Assembly: GCA_016294985.1 (NCBI GenBank) | Contig: JAECRW010000002.1 | Span: forward strand, 1-37,459 | Length of the DNA: 37,459 nt | Direction: 5' to 3' | Source of the DNA: Candidatus Sifarchaeum marinoarchaea | Lineage (GTDB): Archaea; Asgardarchaeota; Sifarchaeia; Borrarchaeales; Borrarchaeaceae | Part shown: in pieces, positions 7,326-16,666 of the stretch | Layout of the letters: the number at the start of each line of letters is the position of its first letter | How positions within the stretch are numbered: position 1 is the first letter of the stretch | Position numbers and translations under genes: made by a program | The notes under the pieces: model-generated | Databases searched by the model: none | Seen by the model: only the letters and a program-made list of their open reading frames with translations | What the model was told of the DNA's origin: nothing

Positions 7326-9509
7326 GTGGCCGATAAAACTATTACCGTGAAAACTGCGGAGGCACGACAGAGAGATGTAGGTCGTGGGAAGGTTCGTATT
7401 GATGGAGCAGCAATGCGTTCCATAGGCGTCACTACAGGTGATGTTATCGAAATACAAGGGAAAAAAACAACTGCCGCTATTGCGTGGCCAGCATATCCCG
7501 AAGATCAGGGAAGTGGGATCATTCGGATGGATGGAATCATCCGTAGAAATTGTGGTGTCACGCTAGGCGAAAAAGTAAAGATTAAGAAAGCTGATGTTAA
7601 AGCTGCGCGTTCTATCACAATAGCTCCTACTTCTATGCCACTTTCAATCGACTATGGCTTTGAGAATTTCGTTAAAAGAAAGTTGTTGGGCTATCCAGTT
7701 TGTAGAGGGGATACGGTGCTCATCCCTATTTTGGGAAGGGCAATGCCTTTCACTATAGTTTCATCCACACCAAAAGGAATCTGCTTGGTAACAGATGCTA
7801 CATCCTTAAATGTGAGTGAAAAGCCACTGGCTGACACTGAGACTGGCTTTCCAAGAGTAAGTTATGAGGATATTGGAGGACTTTCTGAGGAGATTATAAG
7901 AATTCGTGAAATGGTTGAATTGCCATTAAAACATCCAGAACTGTTTAAACGATTGGGTATTGATCCACCAAAAGGTGTTTTGTTACATGGTCCCCCAGGA
8001 TGTGGAAAAACACTTATTGCAAAGGCAGTTGCTAGTGAATCAGATGCGCATTTCATTCCAATCAATGGACCCGAAATTATGAGTAAATTTTATGGAGAAT
8101 CGGAGCAAAGATTACGCCAACTCTTTAAAGAAGCGGAAGAAAATGCGCCAAGTATAGTTTTTATAGATGAGATTGATGCTATAGCACCTAAAAGAGAAGA
8201 AGTAACTGGAGAGGTAGAAAGAAGAGTTGTTGCACAACTTTTAGCCTTAATGGACGGATTGGTGGCTCGTGGCCAAGTGATTGTGGTAGGCGCCACTAAT
8301 AGAGTTAATGCAATAGACCCCGCCTTACGGAGACCTGGAAGGTTCGATAGAGAAATTGAAATTGGTGTTCCAGATAAAATTGGCCGTCAAGAAATTCTAC
8401 TTATTCACACACGTGGTATGCCCTTAAATAAAGATGTTCAATTGAGTAAAATGTCCGAAATAACTCATGGTTTTGTAGGGGCTGATCTTACCGCATTAGG
8501 CCGTGAAGCCGCTATGAAATCATTACGAAGATATCTCCCTAGAATCAATTTAGATGAAGATGTCATCCCCCCAGAGATACTAGATACACTTGAAGTTAAT
8601 ATGGAGGACTTCTTAAATGCTTTAAAAGAAGTCCAACCCTCCGCAATCAGAGAAGTCCAGATAGAAGTTCCAAATGTCCATTGGGAAGATATTGGTGGCC
8701 TTGATGAAGCGAAGCAAGAATTAATTGAAGCTGTCGAATGGCCTTTAAAAGAGGCTGACGCATTCGTGAGATTAGGTATAGAACCACCAAAAGGGATTTT
8801 ATTATATGGCCCACCTGGATGTGGAAAAACTCTACTAGCGAGGGCTGTTGCAACAGAAAGCGAAGCGAATTTCATAAGCATCAAAGGTCCGGAGGTTCTG
8901 TCAAAATGGGTTGGCGAATCCGAAAAAGCAATAAGAGAAGTCTTCCGAAAGGCCAGAATGGCAGCGCCAGCCATTATTTTCTTTGATGAAATTGATGCAA
9001 TAGTGCCTAGACGAGGAATAGGCTATGGTGACTCTCACGTAACCGAAAGAGTCATTAGCCAGATTTTGACGGAGATTGATGGTCTCGAATCTCTACAGGA
9101 TGTCGTAGTAATCGCTGCTACTAACCGCCCTGATATAGTTGATCCTGCTGTTCTTAGACCTGGTAGAACTGATCGCCTTATCCTAGTAGGACCACCTGAC
9201 AAAAACGCACGAGTTGAGATCTTTAAAATATATACACTTGATATGCCTATCACTGAAGATGTAGATATTGAAAAAATTGCAATGGCAGCAGAAGGCTACG
9301 CGGGGTCTGATATTGAGGCATTGTGTCGGGAAGCTGCTATGCTTGCACTAAGGGAAAATATGGACGTGCAGGAAGTAGAAGCACGACATTTCACTGAGGC
9401 AATGAAGAAAATCCATCCAACAGTTACTGCCGATGTAATCCGATGGTATGAAAGACAATCAGAACACTTCAGAAGGACGAAAATAAAAGCACAACCTCAG
9501 TTCGTTTAA
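7326..9509 (+). CDS. cdc48: Cdc48/p97-type AAA+ ATPase
   Basis: The protein has about 727 residues. Residues 1-175 are the Cdc48 N-domain (double-psi barrel plus second lobe). D1 has GPPGCGKT near 222-229, Walker B IVFIDEID and [10 protein letters not shown]2 has GPPGCGKT near 495-502, Walker B IIFFDEID and RPGRTDR. Both rings therefore look active. The double-ring unfoldase extracts and unfolds proteins and can feed the proteasome. The C-terminus ends AQPQFV, without the hydrophobic-Tyr-X motif that docks on the 20S proteasome. It has no MIT domain, so it is not the Vps4/CdvC partner of the ESCRT-III-like gene. GTG 7326 is preferred to TTG 7323: AAGGAGGT ends seven bases before it. Confidence 0.97.
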   Translation: MADKTITVKTAEARQRDVGRGKVRIDGAAMRSIGVTTGDVIEIQGKKTTAAIAWPAYPEDQGSGIIRMDGIIRRNCGVTLGEKVKIKKADVKAARSITIAPTSMPLSIDYGFENFVKRKLLGYPVCRGDTVLIPILGRAMPFTIVSSTPKGICLVTDATSLNVSEKPLADTETGFPRVSYEDIGGLSEEIIRIREMVELPLKHPELFKRLGIDPPKGVLLHGPPGCGKTLIAKAVASESDAHFIPINGPEIMSKFYGESEQRLRQLFKEAEENAPSIVFIDEIDAIAPKREEVTGEVERRVVAQLLALMDGLVARGQVIVVGATNRVNAIDPALRRPGRFDREIEIGVPDKIGRQEILLIHTRGMPLNKDVQLSKMSEITHGFVGADLTALGREAAMKSLRRYLPRINLDEDVIPPEILDTLEVNMEDFLNALKEVQPSAIREVQIEVPNVHWEDIGGLDEAKQELIEAVEWPLKEADAFVRLGIEPPKGILLYGPPGCGKTLLARAVATESEANFISIKGPEVLSKWVGESEKAIREVFRKARMAAPAIIFFDEIDAIVPRRGIGYGDSHVTERVISQILTEIDGLESLQDVVVIAATNRPDIVDPAVLRPGRTDRLILVGPPDKNARVEIFKIYTLDMPITEDVDIEKIAMAAEGYAGSDIEALCREAAMLALRENMDVQEVEARHFTEAMKKIHPTVTADVIRWYERQSEHFRRTKIKAQPQFV

Positions 9510-9513
9510 CTAG

Positions 9514-9553
9514 TTTTTTCTTTTTTCTCATCTCAAAAAACGCCTTTTTCTTT
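9514..9553 (+). terminator. T-rich terminator after cdc48
   Basis: Two T-rich runs, at 9514-9526 and 9545-9553, start just after the cdc48 stop codon. Runs of T without a strong hairpin are the usual archaeal termination signal. Confidence 0.5.
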
Positions 9554-9621
9554 TCATACTGCAGATTAGCAACTAGTTTTTAGAGTTTTAAGCCTGGCAA
9601 CTCAGAAGAAACCTTCTAAAA

Positions 9622-9638
9622 AAGGAAAAGTTTAAATT
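9622..9638 (+). promoter_or_regulatory. BRE/TATA promoter of the first glycosyltransferase gene
   Basis: GGAAAAG at 9624-9630 directly precedes TTTAAATT at 9631-9638, a good archaeal BRE/TATA pair. Start would be near 9660, leaving a long leader of about 125 bases before the ATG at 9787. I see no riboswitch or stable structure in that leader. Confidence 0.5.
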
Positions 9639-9786
9639 TTGAGGAAAACAAAAGCCGCTCAATGCAAACAAGTCAACTAAAGTTCAAAAAGAATAAAGTG
9701 GGCTCGCAATTCTATATAACATGCGTTCTATTTACATTTTGAAAATATCTAAGAAAGTAGAGGCCTAAAGAGCGACTGGTGTATTC

Positions 9787-10953
9787 ATGAAAATCTTAAT
9801 GACGATGCCCTCATTTTTGCCCCACAGAGGTGGCAGTGAAATAATGGCATATGAGCTCGCTAAAAGGCTCGTTGAACTAGGCCATAAGGTAATAATTCAT
9901 ACCATACAAAAAAAAGGTACAAAGAAATACGAACAAACAGACGGAATCGAAATTTATCGATTCAAAGACATAAGACTTTTTCCAAAGTTATCTAAAATCA
10001 CACTCGGCAAAATCCCATCGATTTTTTCATTTTCTGCTATACCCTCATTATTTAGATTGGTAAAAAAAACACACCCTGATATAATCCACAGTCACTTCTT
10101 GGCAGATACCGGGCTCTCGGCAATAATAGTAGGAAATACTTTAAAGATACCAATAATAACTTCGCTCCTTGGAAAAGACATTTTTGACCCTGTGGATCCT
10201 GTTCCTATTAAATGGCATAATGTTCTTGCATGGCTTATGGAGAATTCTTCGATGGTAATTGCATGCAGTAGTGACCAAAAATTAAGAGCAAAAGCTATGG
10301 GTGTTTCTTCGGGCATCACAATAATACCGCACGGGGTAAACATCCAAAGATTCACTCCACAGGTAAAAGTAGATATTAAAAAGAAATTGGGTATTCAAGG
10401 CCCAATGATTCTATCTGTTCAACGTCTTCACCCTAGAAAAGGAATGGAATATTTAATCGATGCAATTCCTATAATTTTGGATAAAAAACCTTCAGCACAG
10501 TTCGTTATTGTAGGAAAGGGATCGGAAAAAGCAAAGATAGAAAAGAAAATCGAAATATTACACATTGAAAATAATGTAAAATTAGTTGGATTCGTTCCAG
10601 ACTCGGAACTTCCCCACTATTATGCAAACTGCGATCTATTCGTGCTAAACTCTCTTTATGAGGCATTTGGAATTGTTTTGCTGGAAGCAATGGCATCAGG
10701 AAAACCAGTTGTTGCAACTACAGTTGGAGGAGTTCCTGAAGTAGTAATGAATGGAAAAACCGGTTTTTTGGTGTCCCCCAGGAAACCAAAGCAACTTGCA
10801 GAGGCGAGCATTAAGATTTTACAAGATCCCGAAATGAAACAAAAAATGGGTAACTCTGGACTGAACAGAGTTTTAAAACGATTTAGTTGGGACTCGATAG
10901 TGAAAAAATATCTGAATGCATATATTATGACCCAAAAATTGAAAAGCAGATGA
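9787..10953 (+). CDS. GT4-family glycosyltransferase
   Basis: The protein has 388 residues with the GT-B fold. The N-terminal domain has the PSFLPHRGGSEIMAYELAK glycine loop and HSHFLADTGLSA. The C-terminal domain begins near ILSVQRLHPRKGMEYLIDAI, then LVGFVPDSELPHYYANCDLF, and has the EX7E motif in YEAFGIVLLEAMASGKP followed by VGGVPEVV. It should transfer a sugar from a nucleotide donor with retention of configuration, in the cytoplasm or on the inner membrane face. The start ATG 9787 has GGTGT just upstream. It is followed after 89 bases by a flippase gene on the same strand. Confidence 0.93.
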   Translation: MKILMTMPSFLPHRGGSEIMAYELAKRLVELGHKVIIHTIQKKGTKKYEQTDGIEIYRFKDIRLFPKLSKITLGKIPSIFSFSAIPSLFRLVKKTHPDIIHSHFLADTGLSAIIVGNTLKIPIITSLLGKDIFDPVDPVPIKWHNVLAWLMENSSMVIACSSDQKLRAKAMGVSSGITIIPHGVNIQRFTPQVKVDIKKKLGIQGPMILSVQRLHPRKGMEYLIDAIPIILDKKPSAQFVIVGKGSEKAKIEKKIEILHIENNVKLVGFVPDSELPHYYANCDLFVLNSLYEAFGIVLLEAMASGKPVVATTVGGVPEVVMNGKTGFLVSPRKPKQLAEASIKILQDPEMKQKMGNSGLNRVLKRFSWDSIVKKYLNAYIMTQKLKSR

Positions 10954-11042
10954 TTGCGGTTATCAGAAAATAGCGCAGTCAAGTATATTGCATTTAGATT
11001 ACGAATGAGTTTAGTATAGTAAAAATTTATGCTAGGGATATC

Positions 11043-12608
11043 ATGAGTAACAACGATGGAACGTTAAAGGAATTATTCTATGGGACGTCCCTTGTTACTA
11101 TAGGCGGAATAATAAGAGACGTTATTAGATTTATTACCATAGCGTTATTAAGTATTCTTTTAACGCCTACCGGTTACGGAATATACGTTCTAGCTTTTAC
11201 AGTTCCAGGGATAATCTTCAACCTTGCATTGAATGGTCTAATTGAAGGGATAGTGCGATCTGTTTCTGTTTATTACGGCAAAGCTGAATATTATCAAATC
11301 CGAAATGTGATAATCAAAATCCTGGGGATTCATTTTTTTGTTGGTATATGCATTAGTACAACCCTATACTTCTCTTCAGGTTTTATTAGTGAATCTATTC
11401 TGCTAAAACCGGAAATAACAGAACCACTTCGCCTTGCGTCATTTGCTGTATTACTTTTATCACTTTTCGGAGGAGTAATTAATGTTTTTAGGGCTCTTCA
11501 ACGAATAAATTATTATGTTGCACTTCATCTCACACAGGTAGTCACATATCTTGCTGTGGTTTCGGTTTTCCTAAATATCGGGCTGGGAATAATAGGTGCA
11601 ATTCAGGCAAGAATATTAACTGGGTCTGCTACATTATTAACAGGTCTGCTACTTTGTATAAAGGTCTATAAAGACATTGTTGCCACTGCTAAGATAGATG
11701 CCAGTTCTACAACCTCTGATTCACTAAAGGATGTTATCCTGTTTAGTTCTCAAATTAATATTATTAATGCGTTAAAATTATCAAGAGCAGAATTAATCAC
11801 TATATTTCTGGGAAGATTCAGTTCTACTGCGGAAGTAGCTTATTTCTCTATTGCAAATAGTGTCATGCAGGTAATTGGTTATTCTGGATCTGGATCCCTG
11901 GCGATTATGCTCTTCCCAGAATTTTCAAAATTACACGCAAAAAATGATCAACCTATGATAAGAAGGCTATTTAGAATCACACTCAAGGTGTCGTTAGTTC
12001 TTGCAGCCTTCGTTGGAGGTCTTATCATAATTGGCTCTAGACCACTTTTGATGGAATTTGTTCCTTCATATCTGCCCGCATATCCAGTCATAGTCCTCAT
12101 AGTCATTGTAGCAATTGTCAACTCAATTTCGGGTAGTCTTGGCTCTATTATTCGTGGACTTGATAAACTAAATATTTCAATTAAATACGGATCAATTGCA
12201 GCAGTTGTGAGTCTTATCTTAAACCTCTTCTTATCTTATATGGGTATTTATAATTCGGTGATTGGAGGACTCATATATGTTGTAATAATGGTGATTTGGA
12301 ATATTCCTCCCCTATTCGAAGTCTCAAGATTATTAGAAATCTCAATGCCGTTAGACTTCTTTTTAAAATTAAGTTTTGCTTTTCCTTTATCCATTTTCAT
12401 TCCTTATATGGTAACAAGTCTCTTAGGGAATGTATATCTTCAAATAATTTTGATTGCACTTTTTGTAGGCCTCTTTGGAATATTCTGTGTAATCTTGGGA
12501 GTCTTTAAGAAAGAAGAATTAGACTATTTAATTATTAATTTAACAAGGAATGAACTGACAAAAAAATTGATACCACTATTAAAGTTCTTCAAGCTTCTTG
12601 GAAGGTGA
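11043..12608 (+). CDS. Polysaccharide/lipid-linked oligosaccharide flippase (MATE/MOP superfamily)
   Basis: The protein has 521 residues and about 12-14 hydrophobic segments spread over its whole length, with short polar loops. The first segment pair (LVTIGGIIRDVIRFITIALL, then PTGYGIYVLAF) is the typical start of Wzx-like proteins of the oligosaccharide flippase family. A central SSQINIINALKLSRAEL loop and an SIIRGLDKLNISIKYG stretch fit the internal repeat of this family. It would flip a lipid-linked glycan across the cytoplasmic membrane. It lies between two GT4 genes on the same strand, with gaps of 89 and 59 bases, which supports a common assembly pathway. Confidence 0.9.
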   Translation: MSNNDGTLKELFYGTSLVTIGGIIRDVIRFITIALLSILLTPTGYGIYVLAFTVPGIIFNLALNGLIEGIVRSVSVYYGKAEYYQIRNVIIKILGIHFFVGICISTTLYFSSGFISESILLKPEITEPLRLASFAVLLLSLFGGVINVFRALQRINYYVALHLTQVVTYLAVVSVFLNIGLGIIGAIQARILTGSATLLTGLLLCIKVYKDIVATAKIDASSTTSDSLKDVILFSSQINIINALKLSRAELITIFLGRFSSTAEVAYFSIANSVMQVIGYSGSGSLAIMLFPEFSKLHAKNDQPMIRRLFRITLKVSLVLAAFVGGLIIIGSRPLLMEFVPSYLPAYPVIVLIVIVAIVNSISGSLGSIIRGLDKLNISIKYGSIAAVVSLILNLFLSYMGIYNSVIGGLIYVVIMVIWNIPPLFEVSRLLEISMPLDFFLKLSFAFPLSIFIPYMVTSLLGNVYLQIILIALFVGLFGIFCVILGVFKKEELDYLIINLTRNELTKKLIPLLKFFKLLGR

Positions 12609-12667
12609 CCCCCTCTAACAATTTTTAATTTAATTTTTTGTACAATATGCTCATAGGAAGGAAAAAC

Positions 12668-13894
12668 ATGTACATTTGCATGCTGGCACGGGAATTTCGA
12701 GAAGGTGGAGGAGGCGTCTTTACTCATACTCGCAAAATTTCGAAAAAATTGATTGAGCTTGGTCACAAAGTCACAGTTATTGCAACAAGGAAAAAAGGAG
12801 AACCGAAACGGGACGCGATAGATGAAATTCCTATAGTTCGCGTGCGTACAACAACCATCCCATTGTATTTTGTAAGCGAATTATATGCACGAGCCACAAG
12901 AATTTTTAGCTATAGCCTTTCTGCTGCAATGAAAATTAAGGAACTACAAACACAACAAAGATTTGATGTAATTTGTGGACAAGGCGTTTCTGGTTTTGCA
13001 GGCGTTTTAGTTCGGCAAATACATTCATTACCTCTCATGATTAGGACCGCATGGCCATATATTGGCATAAAAAACATCTGTCTATCTGAAAGAGGTAATA
13101 GTCTGGATAGATGGAGAATAGAAGCAACACATTTTCCTTTAGTTATTATGGATAAATTAGCGTGCACATCAGCAGAAAAAATCACAGCATTATCGAAATC
13201 ATTGGCATACGAAATCTCAGAGGGATATAACATACCTTATGAGCGTATTGAGATCATTCCAAATGGAATTAGTGTTAAAGAATATGAAAACGTAGCATGC
13301 GATGAGATTAAAGAGAAATATAATTTGTGGGACACAATAAACGTATTGTTTGTCGGAAGGATCAATCAAAGAAAGGGTGTAGATTATCTTATAGACGCAA
13401 TACCTAAGGTACTTCAAAACGTGAAAAATATACGATTTCTTTTAGTAGGAAGCGGAAACACAATTTTTTATAAAAAAAGAGCTCGTGAACTAGGAATTGA
13501 GCAGTACATAAACTTCGTAGGACATATTTCTCACGAAGATGTAAGCAAGTATTATGCAAGTGCAGATATTTTCATTCTTCCCAGTTTATATGAAGGCATG
13601 CCTTTTGTAGTTTTAGAAGCGATGGCGGCAGGTAAACCTGTTATCTCAACTAATATAGCAGGTATACCCGATATAATTAATAACGGGCATACAGGATTCT
13701 TGATAGAACCAAAAAACGTAAATGCAATTGCCAAATATATTACTATGTTAGCAAAGAATGAAAAACTTAGGAAAAATGTAGGGAATAATGGAAAGGAGAA
13801 CATTAAAAAATTCTTTAATATTGAAAATGTTTCTAAACGACTGCTTTCTGTGTTTGAACAGACTATAATGCTTCATAATAAGAAAAAGGACTAG
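12668..13894 (+). CDS. GT4-family glycosyltransferase
   Basis: The protein has about 408 residues with GT-B architecture. The N-terminal loop REFREGGGGVFTHTRKI is followed by ELGHKVTVIATRK. The second domain has VLFVGRINQRKGVDYLIDAI, YINFVGHISHEDVSKYYASA and the EX7E motif in LYEGMPFVVLEAMAAGKP, then IAGIPDII. ATG 12668 is preferred over a TTG 30 bases upstream because AGGAAGG at 12655-12661 is correctly spaced. The gene is the third of a plus-strand run after the flippase. Its TAG stop overlaps the stop of the convergent gene in a shared CTAG. Confidence 0.92.
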   Translation: MYICMLAREFREGGGGVFTHTRKISKKLIELGHKVTVIATRKKGEPKRDAIDEIPIVRVRTTTIPLYFVSELYARATRIFSYSLSAAMKIKELQTQQRFDVICGQGVSGFAGVLVRQIHSLPLMIRTAWPYIGIKNICLSERGNSLDRWRIEATHFPLVIMDKLACTSAEKITALSKSLAYEISEGYNIPYERIEIIPNGISVKEYENVACDEIKEKYNLWDTINVLFVGRINQRKGVDYLIDAIPKVLQNVKNIRFLLVGSGNTIFYKKRARELGIEQYINFVGHISHEDVSKYYASADIFILPSLYEGMPFVVLEAMAAGKPVISTNIAGIPDIINNGHTGFLIEPKNVNAIAKYITMLAKNEKLRKNVGNNGKENIKKFFNIENVSKRLLSVFEQTIMLHNKKKD

Positions 13895-15213
13895 TCTGAA
13901 GCGTTATTAACATTGCCTATGAGTTTACTGTAAATTTTTACTATTTTGGGAATAATAATGCGTTCGCTAAACGTGTTAGTTACACTATGCAGTCCTCGTC
14001 GTCCCATCTCTTTTCTGAGCGAAACATCATTTAAAAGTGTCAACATTGCCTTCGATAATTCATTAACAGTTGGTCTCACTAACAGACCATTAACTCCGTC
14101 AATAACAACATCCACATTTCCACAGACTTTTGTTGCAATAACAGGAGAGCTTGCTGCCATAGATTCATAAAGAACACGGCTTAGGGCTTCTTCTCTAATT
14201 ACTGGGGCAACAATTATATCTGCAGCGGCATATACACTGGGCATCAACTTATATGGGAGATTTCCTGTAAAAAATATGTTATTGTTAAGCTTTGAAGTTT
14301 GAACTACACTCTGCAAGCGTTCAAAAAGGGGACCACTCCCAATAACTACAAAATTAGCATCAGTACCATTCTTGACTAGAAATTGGGCGGCTTTAATAAA
14401 AAGCACAATTCCTTTCTCGATTTTAAGGCGGCCTACAAAGATTATACTCTTTTTTTGAGGGAAACAAGGGATTAATTGTTTAAAGATCTCTTTATTTATA
14501 TTTTGATAGGATTTTGAATTGAAAAAATTGTGAATAACGTGTATTTTTTCCTTAGGGATTCCATTTTTTGTAAGTATACGCTTTACGCAGTTACTTACCG
14601 CAATAATTTTGTCTGTAAGACGCATCAATCTTCGTCTTATTGCAATTTTGAATAAAAAAATTGGTGTCAAAAAATATTTCACAAAATTAGGAAAACTTGA
14701 TGGAAAATAAAGAAACATTACACATTTACTCAGATTTTGAAAATTACACTTATAACATAAACGCCTCATTGTAAAAGGAGGTAAAATATGATTTCCATGA
14801 AAACAAGTTGACCAGTTGCTATTTGCAGAAACTATAACAGGGATATTCATTATTTTACCCGCAATCATTCCCTCAAAAAGCATATCCATGTTGTAGATAT
14901 GAATAAGATCAATAGCGTTCTTTTTAAAGAAAGAAACTAGGTGAACTACATTTTTAATTGAAAAAACTAGATTATTGCCCATTTCATTAAGGAGCAAGTT
15001 TTTTGACGTGTTGTTAGAAAGAATTCTATGAACAGATAATTTTTTCCAAGCAAAATGATTTTCCCAACTTTCTGGAAGATTTCTTATTTTTGTTGTAACA
15101 ACATGTACGCAAATATCGTATTCAGACAACATTCTTGCTGTGTGGTATGCACTAATTTCACCACCACCTACAATCTTTGGTGGAAAGAACCTTGTAAGGA
15201 AGCAAATCCGCAC
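13891..15213 (-). CDS. GT4-family glycosyltransferase with a cysteine-bearing insert
   Basis: The protein has 440 residues. It opens RICFLTRFFPPKIVGGGEIS, a standard GT4 start. The middle of the N-terminal domain has a Cys-bearing stretch (MRRLCYKCNFQNLSKC), seen also in the GT4 encoded at 26502-27752. The C-terminal domain has IIFVGRLKIEKGIVLFIKAA, NNIFFTGNLPYKLMPSVYAA and the EX7E motif in EEALSRVLYESMAASSP, followed by VCGNVDVVIDGVNG. Its donor and acceptor are unknown. It starts at GTG 15213 and converges on the preceding GT4 gene with a 4-base stop overlap. The 228 bases upstream, up to fen1, hold no gene that I can support. Confidence 0.92.
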   Translation of the reverse strand: MRICFLTRFFPPKIVGGGEISAYHTARMLSEYDICVHVVTTKIRNLPESWENHFAWKKLSVHRILSNNTSKNLLLNEMGNNLVFSIKNVVHLVSFFKKNAIDLIHIYNMDMLFEGMIAGKIMNIPVIVSANSNWSTCFHGNHILPPFTMRRLCYKCNFQNLSKCVMFLYFPSSFPNFVKYFLTPIFLFKIAIRRRLMRLTDKIIAVSNCVKRILTKNGIPKEKIHVIHNFFNSKSYQNINKEIFKQLIPCFPQKKSIIFVGRLKIEKGIVLFIKAAQFLVKNGTDANFVVIGSGPLFERLQSVVQTSKLNNNIFFTGNLPYKLMPSVYAAADIIVAPVIREEALSRVLYESMAASSPVIATKVCGNVDVVIDGVNGLLVRPTVNELSKAMLTLLNDVSLRKEMGRRGLHSVTNTFSERIIIPKIVKIYSKLIGNVNNASD

Positions 15214-15441
15214 GTTTTTCTACTCCAGAAGTACTACAATTTGTTATTATGTCACGACCTTGAGAAATTGTATAGACAAACGACCATCGTAAAGACAAAA
15301 GTCTCTTTTACTTCAGTTCATATAAAAACGCTCCTTCCAAACGGGGATATTTTTGCTGTGTTTTTGTTTTCCGTTATGGATTCATAAGAATTAGATTTCA
15401 TATTTAAAAAGCGGATAGTTCGACAAACCAATACTTAGCCG

Positions 15442-16467
15442 TCATATCCACTTGAAAAGTGTTGCCTGTTTTTTATCAGAGATCTTTTCAAGCCGATCCA
15501 AAGCACGTTCAACTCTATTCTGTGAGAAATCATGCTCCTCACAAAGAAATTCGAATATTTTATCGCGATCTGGAGATTTCCATTTAATTGAGTAAGCGTC
15601 TGTCACCTCAGGTTCTAGGAAAATTGATCTTATTTGATCAAAAGGAACATCGGCTAATATATCTTTCACTTTCATTACTGATTCTAAATCACCGTGTTCT
15701 TTTATTAACTTTAATGCTGTTTTAGGCCCTATTCCTTTTACCCCCTCGTTAAAATCAGTTCCAATAAGAATGCCAATGTCAATTAACTGCTCTCTTGTTA
15801 TTTCAAGGTCTTTCAGCATTTCTTCAAGATAAATGAGTTCAGGCTTTACTTCAATGTATGTTGATTTTCTGGGCAATTTTCGACGTCCGGTAATCGTAAG
15901 ATTGCGTATCAGCCTATCAGCACCAAATAATAGGCTGTCATGATCCTGAGACCCCACACACCAACTATCGCCCTTTCTGACCATATAGGCTGCTTGAGCT
16001 TCACCTTCACCAGGAGCTTGCACGTATGGAAGTCCCATATGTGATAAGAGTATTTTACTGTCAGAAATCATCTGTTCGGTAAATCGCGAGGACGCTTGAG
16101 CGAATTTTCTAGCGTCTTCCCAGTCTCCTTTCTCAAGAGCTTCAAGCCATTTCTCAGTAGACGTTTCTCTAATTTGTTTTCGCATTTCAATTGTTTCTTG
16201 TTTTAATTCTGGAGATTTACCATCATATACGTAGAGTGGTCGAATGGTTTCTTCAAGTAAATTAATGCTACGATAAAAAAGACCGCTTAAATGAGATGTA
16301 ACCCGTTTTTGAAGATCTAATAGAGGTGTCCCATCAGGCTGACGAATTATTGCCAAAAACTGATATAAAACGTTCATTGTATCAATAGCAATAGTTTTGT
16401 CACTTAGATCTTTCAATTCAAGTGTGTGTGTAGTTTTCTCTATAAGATCTTTTATTTTGAGTCCCAT
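15442..16467 (-). CDS. fen: Flap structure-specific endonuclease FEN1
   Basis: The protein has 341 residues from ATG 16467 (MGLKIKDLIE). It is the XPG/FEN1 nuclease that removes 5' flaps during Okazaki fragment maturation and repair. Metal-binding acidic residues sit in IAIDTMNVLYQF, YVYDGKSPELK, APGEGEAQAAYM, GSQDHDSLLFGA and GTDFNEGVKGIGPKTA, the last being part of the helix-hairpin-helix. The C-terminus QATLFKWI is a PCNA-interacting (PIP) box. The frame is open for 26 more codons upstream, but those residues are hydrophobic and foreign to the family, so I start at the conserved MG-L. Confidence 0.96.
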   Translation of the reverse strand: MGLKIKDLIEKTTHTLELKDLSDKTIAIDTMNVLYQFLAIIRQPDGTPLLDLQKRVTSHLSGLFYRSINLLEETIRPLYVYDGKSPELKQETIEMRKQIRETSTEKWLEALEKGDWEDARKFAQASSRFTEQMISDSKILLSHMGLPYVQAPGEGEAQAAYMVRKGDSWCVGSQDHDSLLFGADRLIRNLTITGRRKLPRKSTYIEVKPELIYLEEMLKDLEITREQLIDIGILIGTDFNEGVKGIGPKTALKLIKEHGDLESVMKVKDILADVPFDQIRSIFLEPEVTDAYSIKWKSPDRDKIFEFLCEEHDFSQNRVERALDRLEKISDKKQATLFKWI

Positions 16468-16568
16468 TGATATCGTCCTTATTATATTACACAATGTTTT
16501 TAAAAAGTTAAGTAGCGCATGATATAGAATTTTAAAAAATATCAATTATGACTTCCAATTCTGTATTC

Positions 16569-16601
16569 CTTGCAAATTTAATGCAAGAACTTTGGCCAAA
16601 G
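16569..16601. repeat. Two adjacent inverted repeats between fen1 and a GT-C gene
   Basis: CTTGCA at 16569-16574 is mirrored by TGCAAG at 16582-16587 around a 7-base AATTTAA spacer. Two bases later CTTTGGCCAAAG at 16590-16601 is a perfect 12-base palindrome. Both lie in the divergent intergenic space between fen1 and the gene at 16667, so they could be operator sites. No regulator is identified. Confidence 0.45.
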
Positions 16602-16666
16602 AAAAGTAAAATCATGTAAACAAGATTTGTTGGCTTAAAGATTTTCAAAGAGTTCAGGTTTAGAGA

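Noticed and set aside
7862-9253. Several minus-strand open frames of 67-169 codons across the Cdc48 gene
   Set aside because: They are antisense to a full-length, highly conserved AAA gene, show no family motif and have no ribosome-binding sites. They are shadows of the coding frame.
7326-9509. Cdc48 as the Vps4/CdvC partner of the ESCRT-III-like gene
   Set aside because: It has two AAA rings and a Cdc48 N-domain, with no MIT domain. Vps4-type ATPases have one AAA ring and an MIT domain.
15055-15387. Plus-strand 110-codon frame antisense to the N-terminus of a GT4 gene and across the gap before fen1
   Set aside because: It overlaps a clearly coding region on the other strand and the peptide has no recognisable features.
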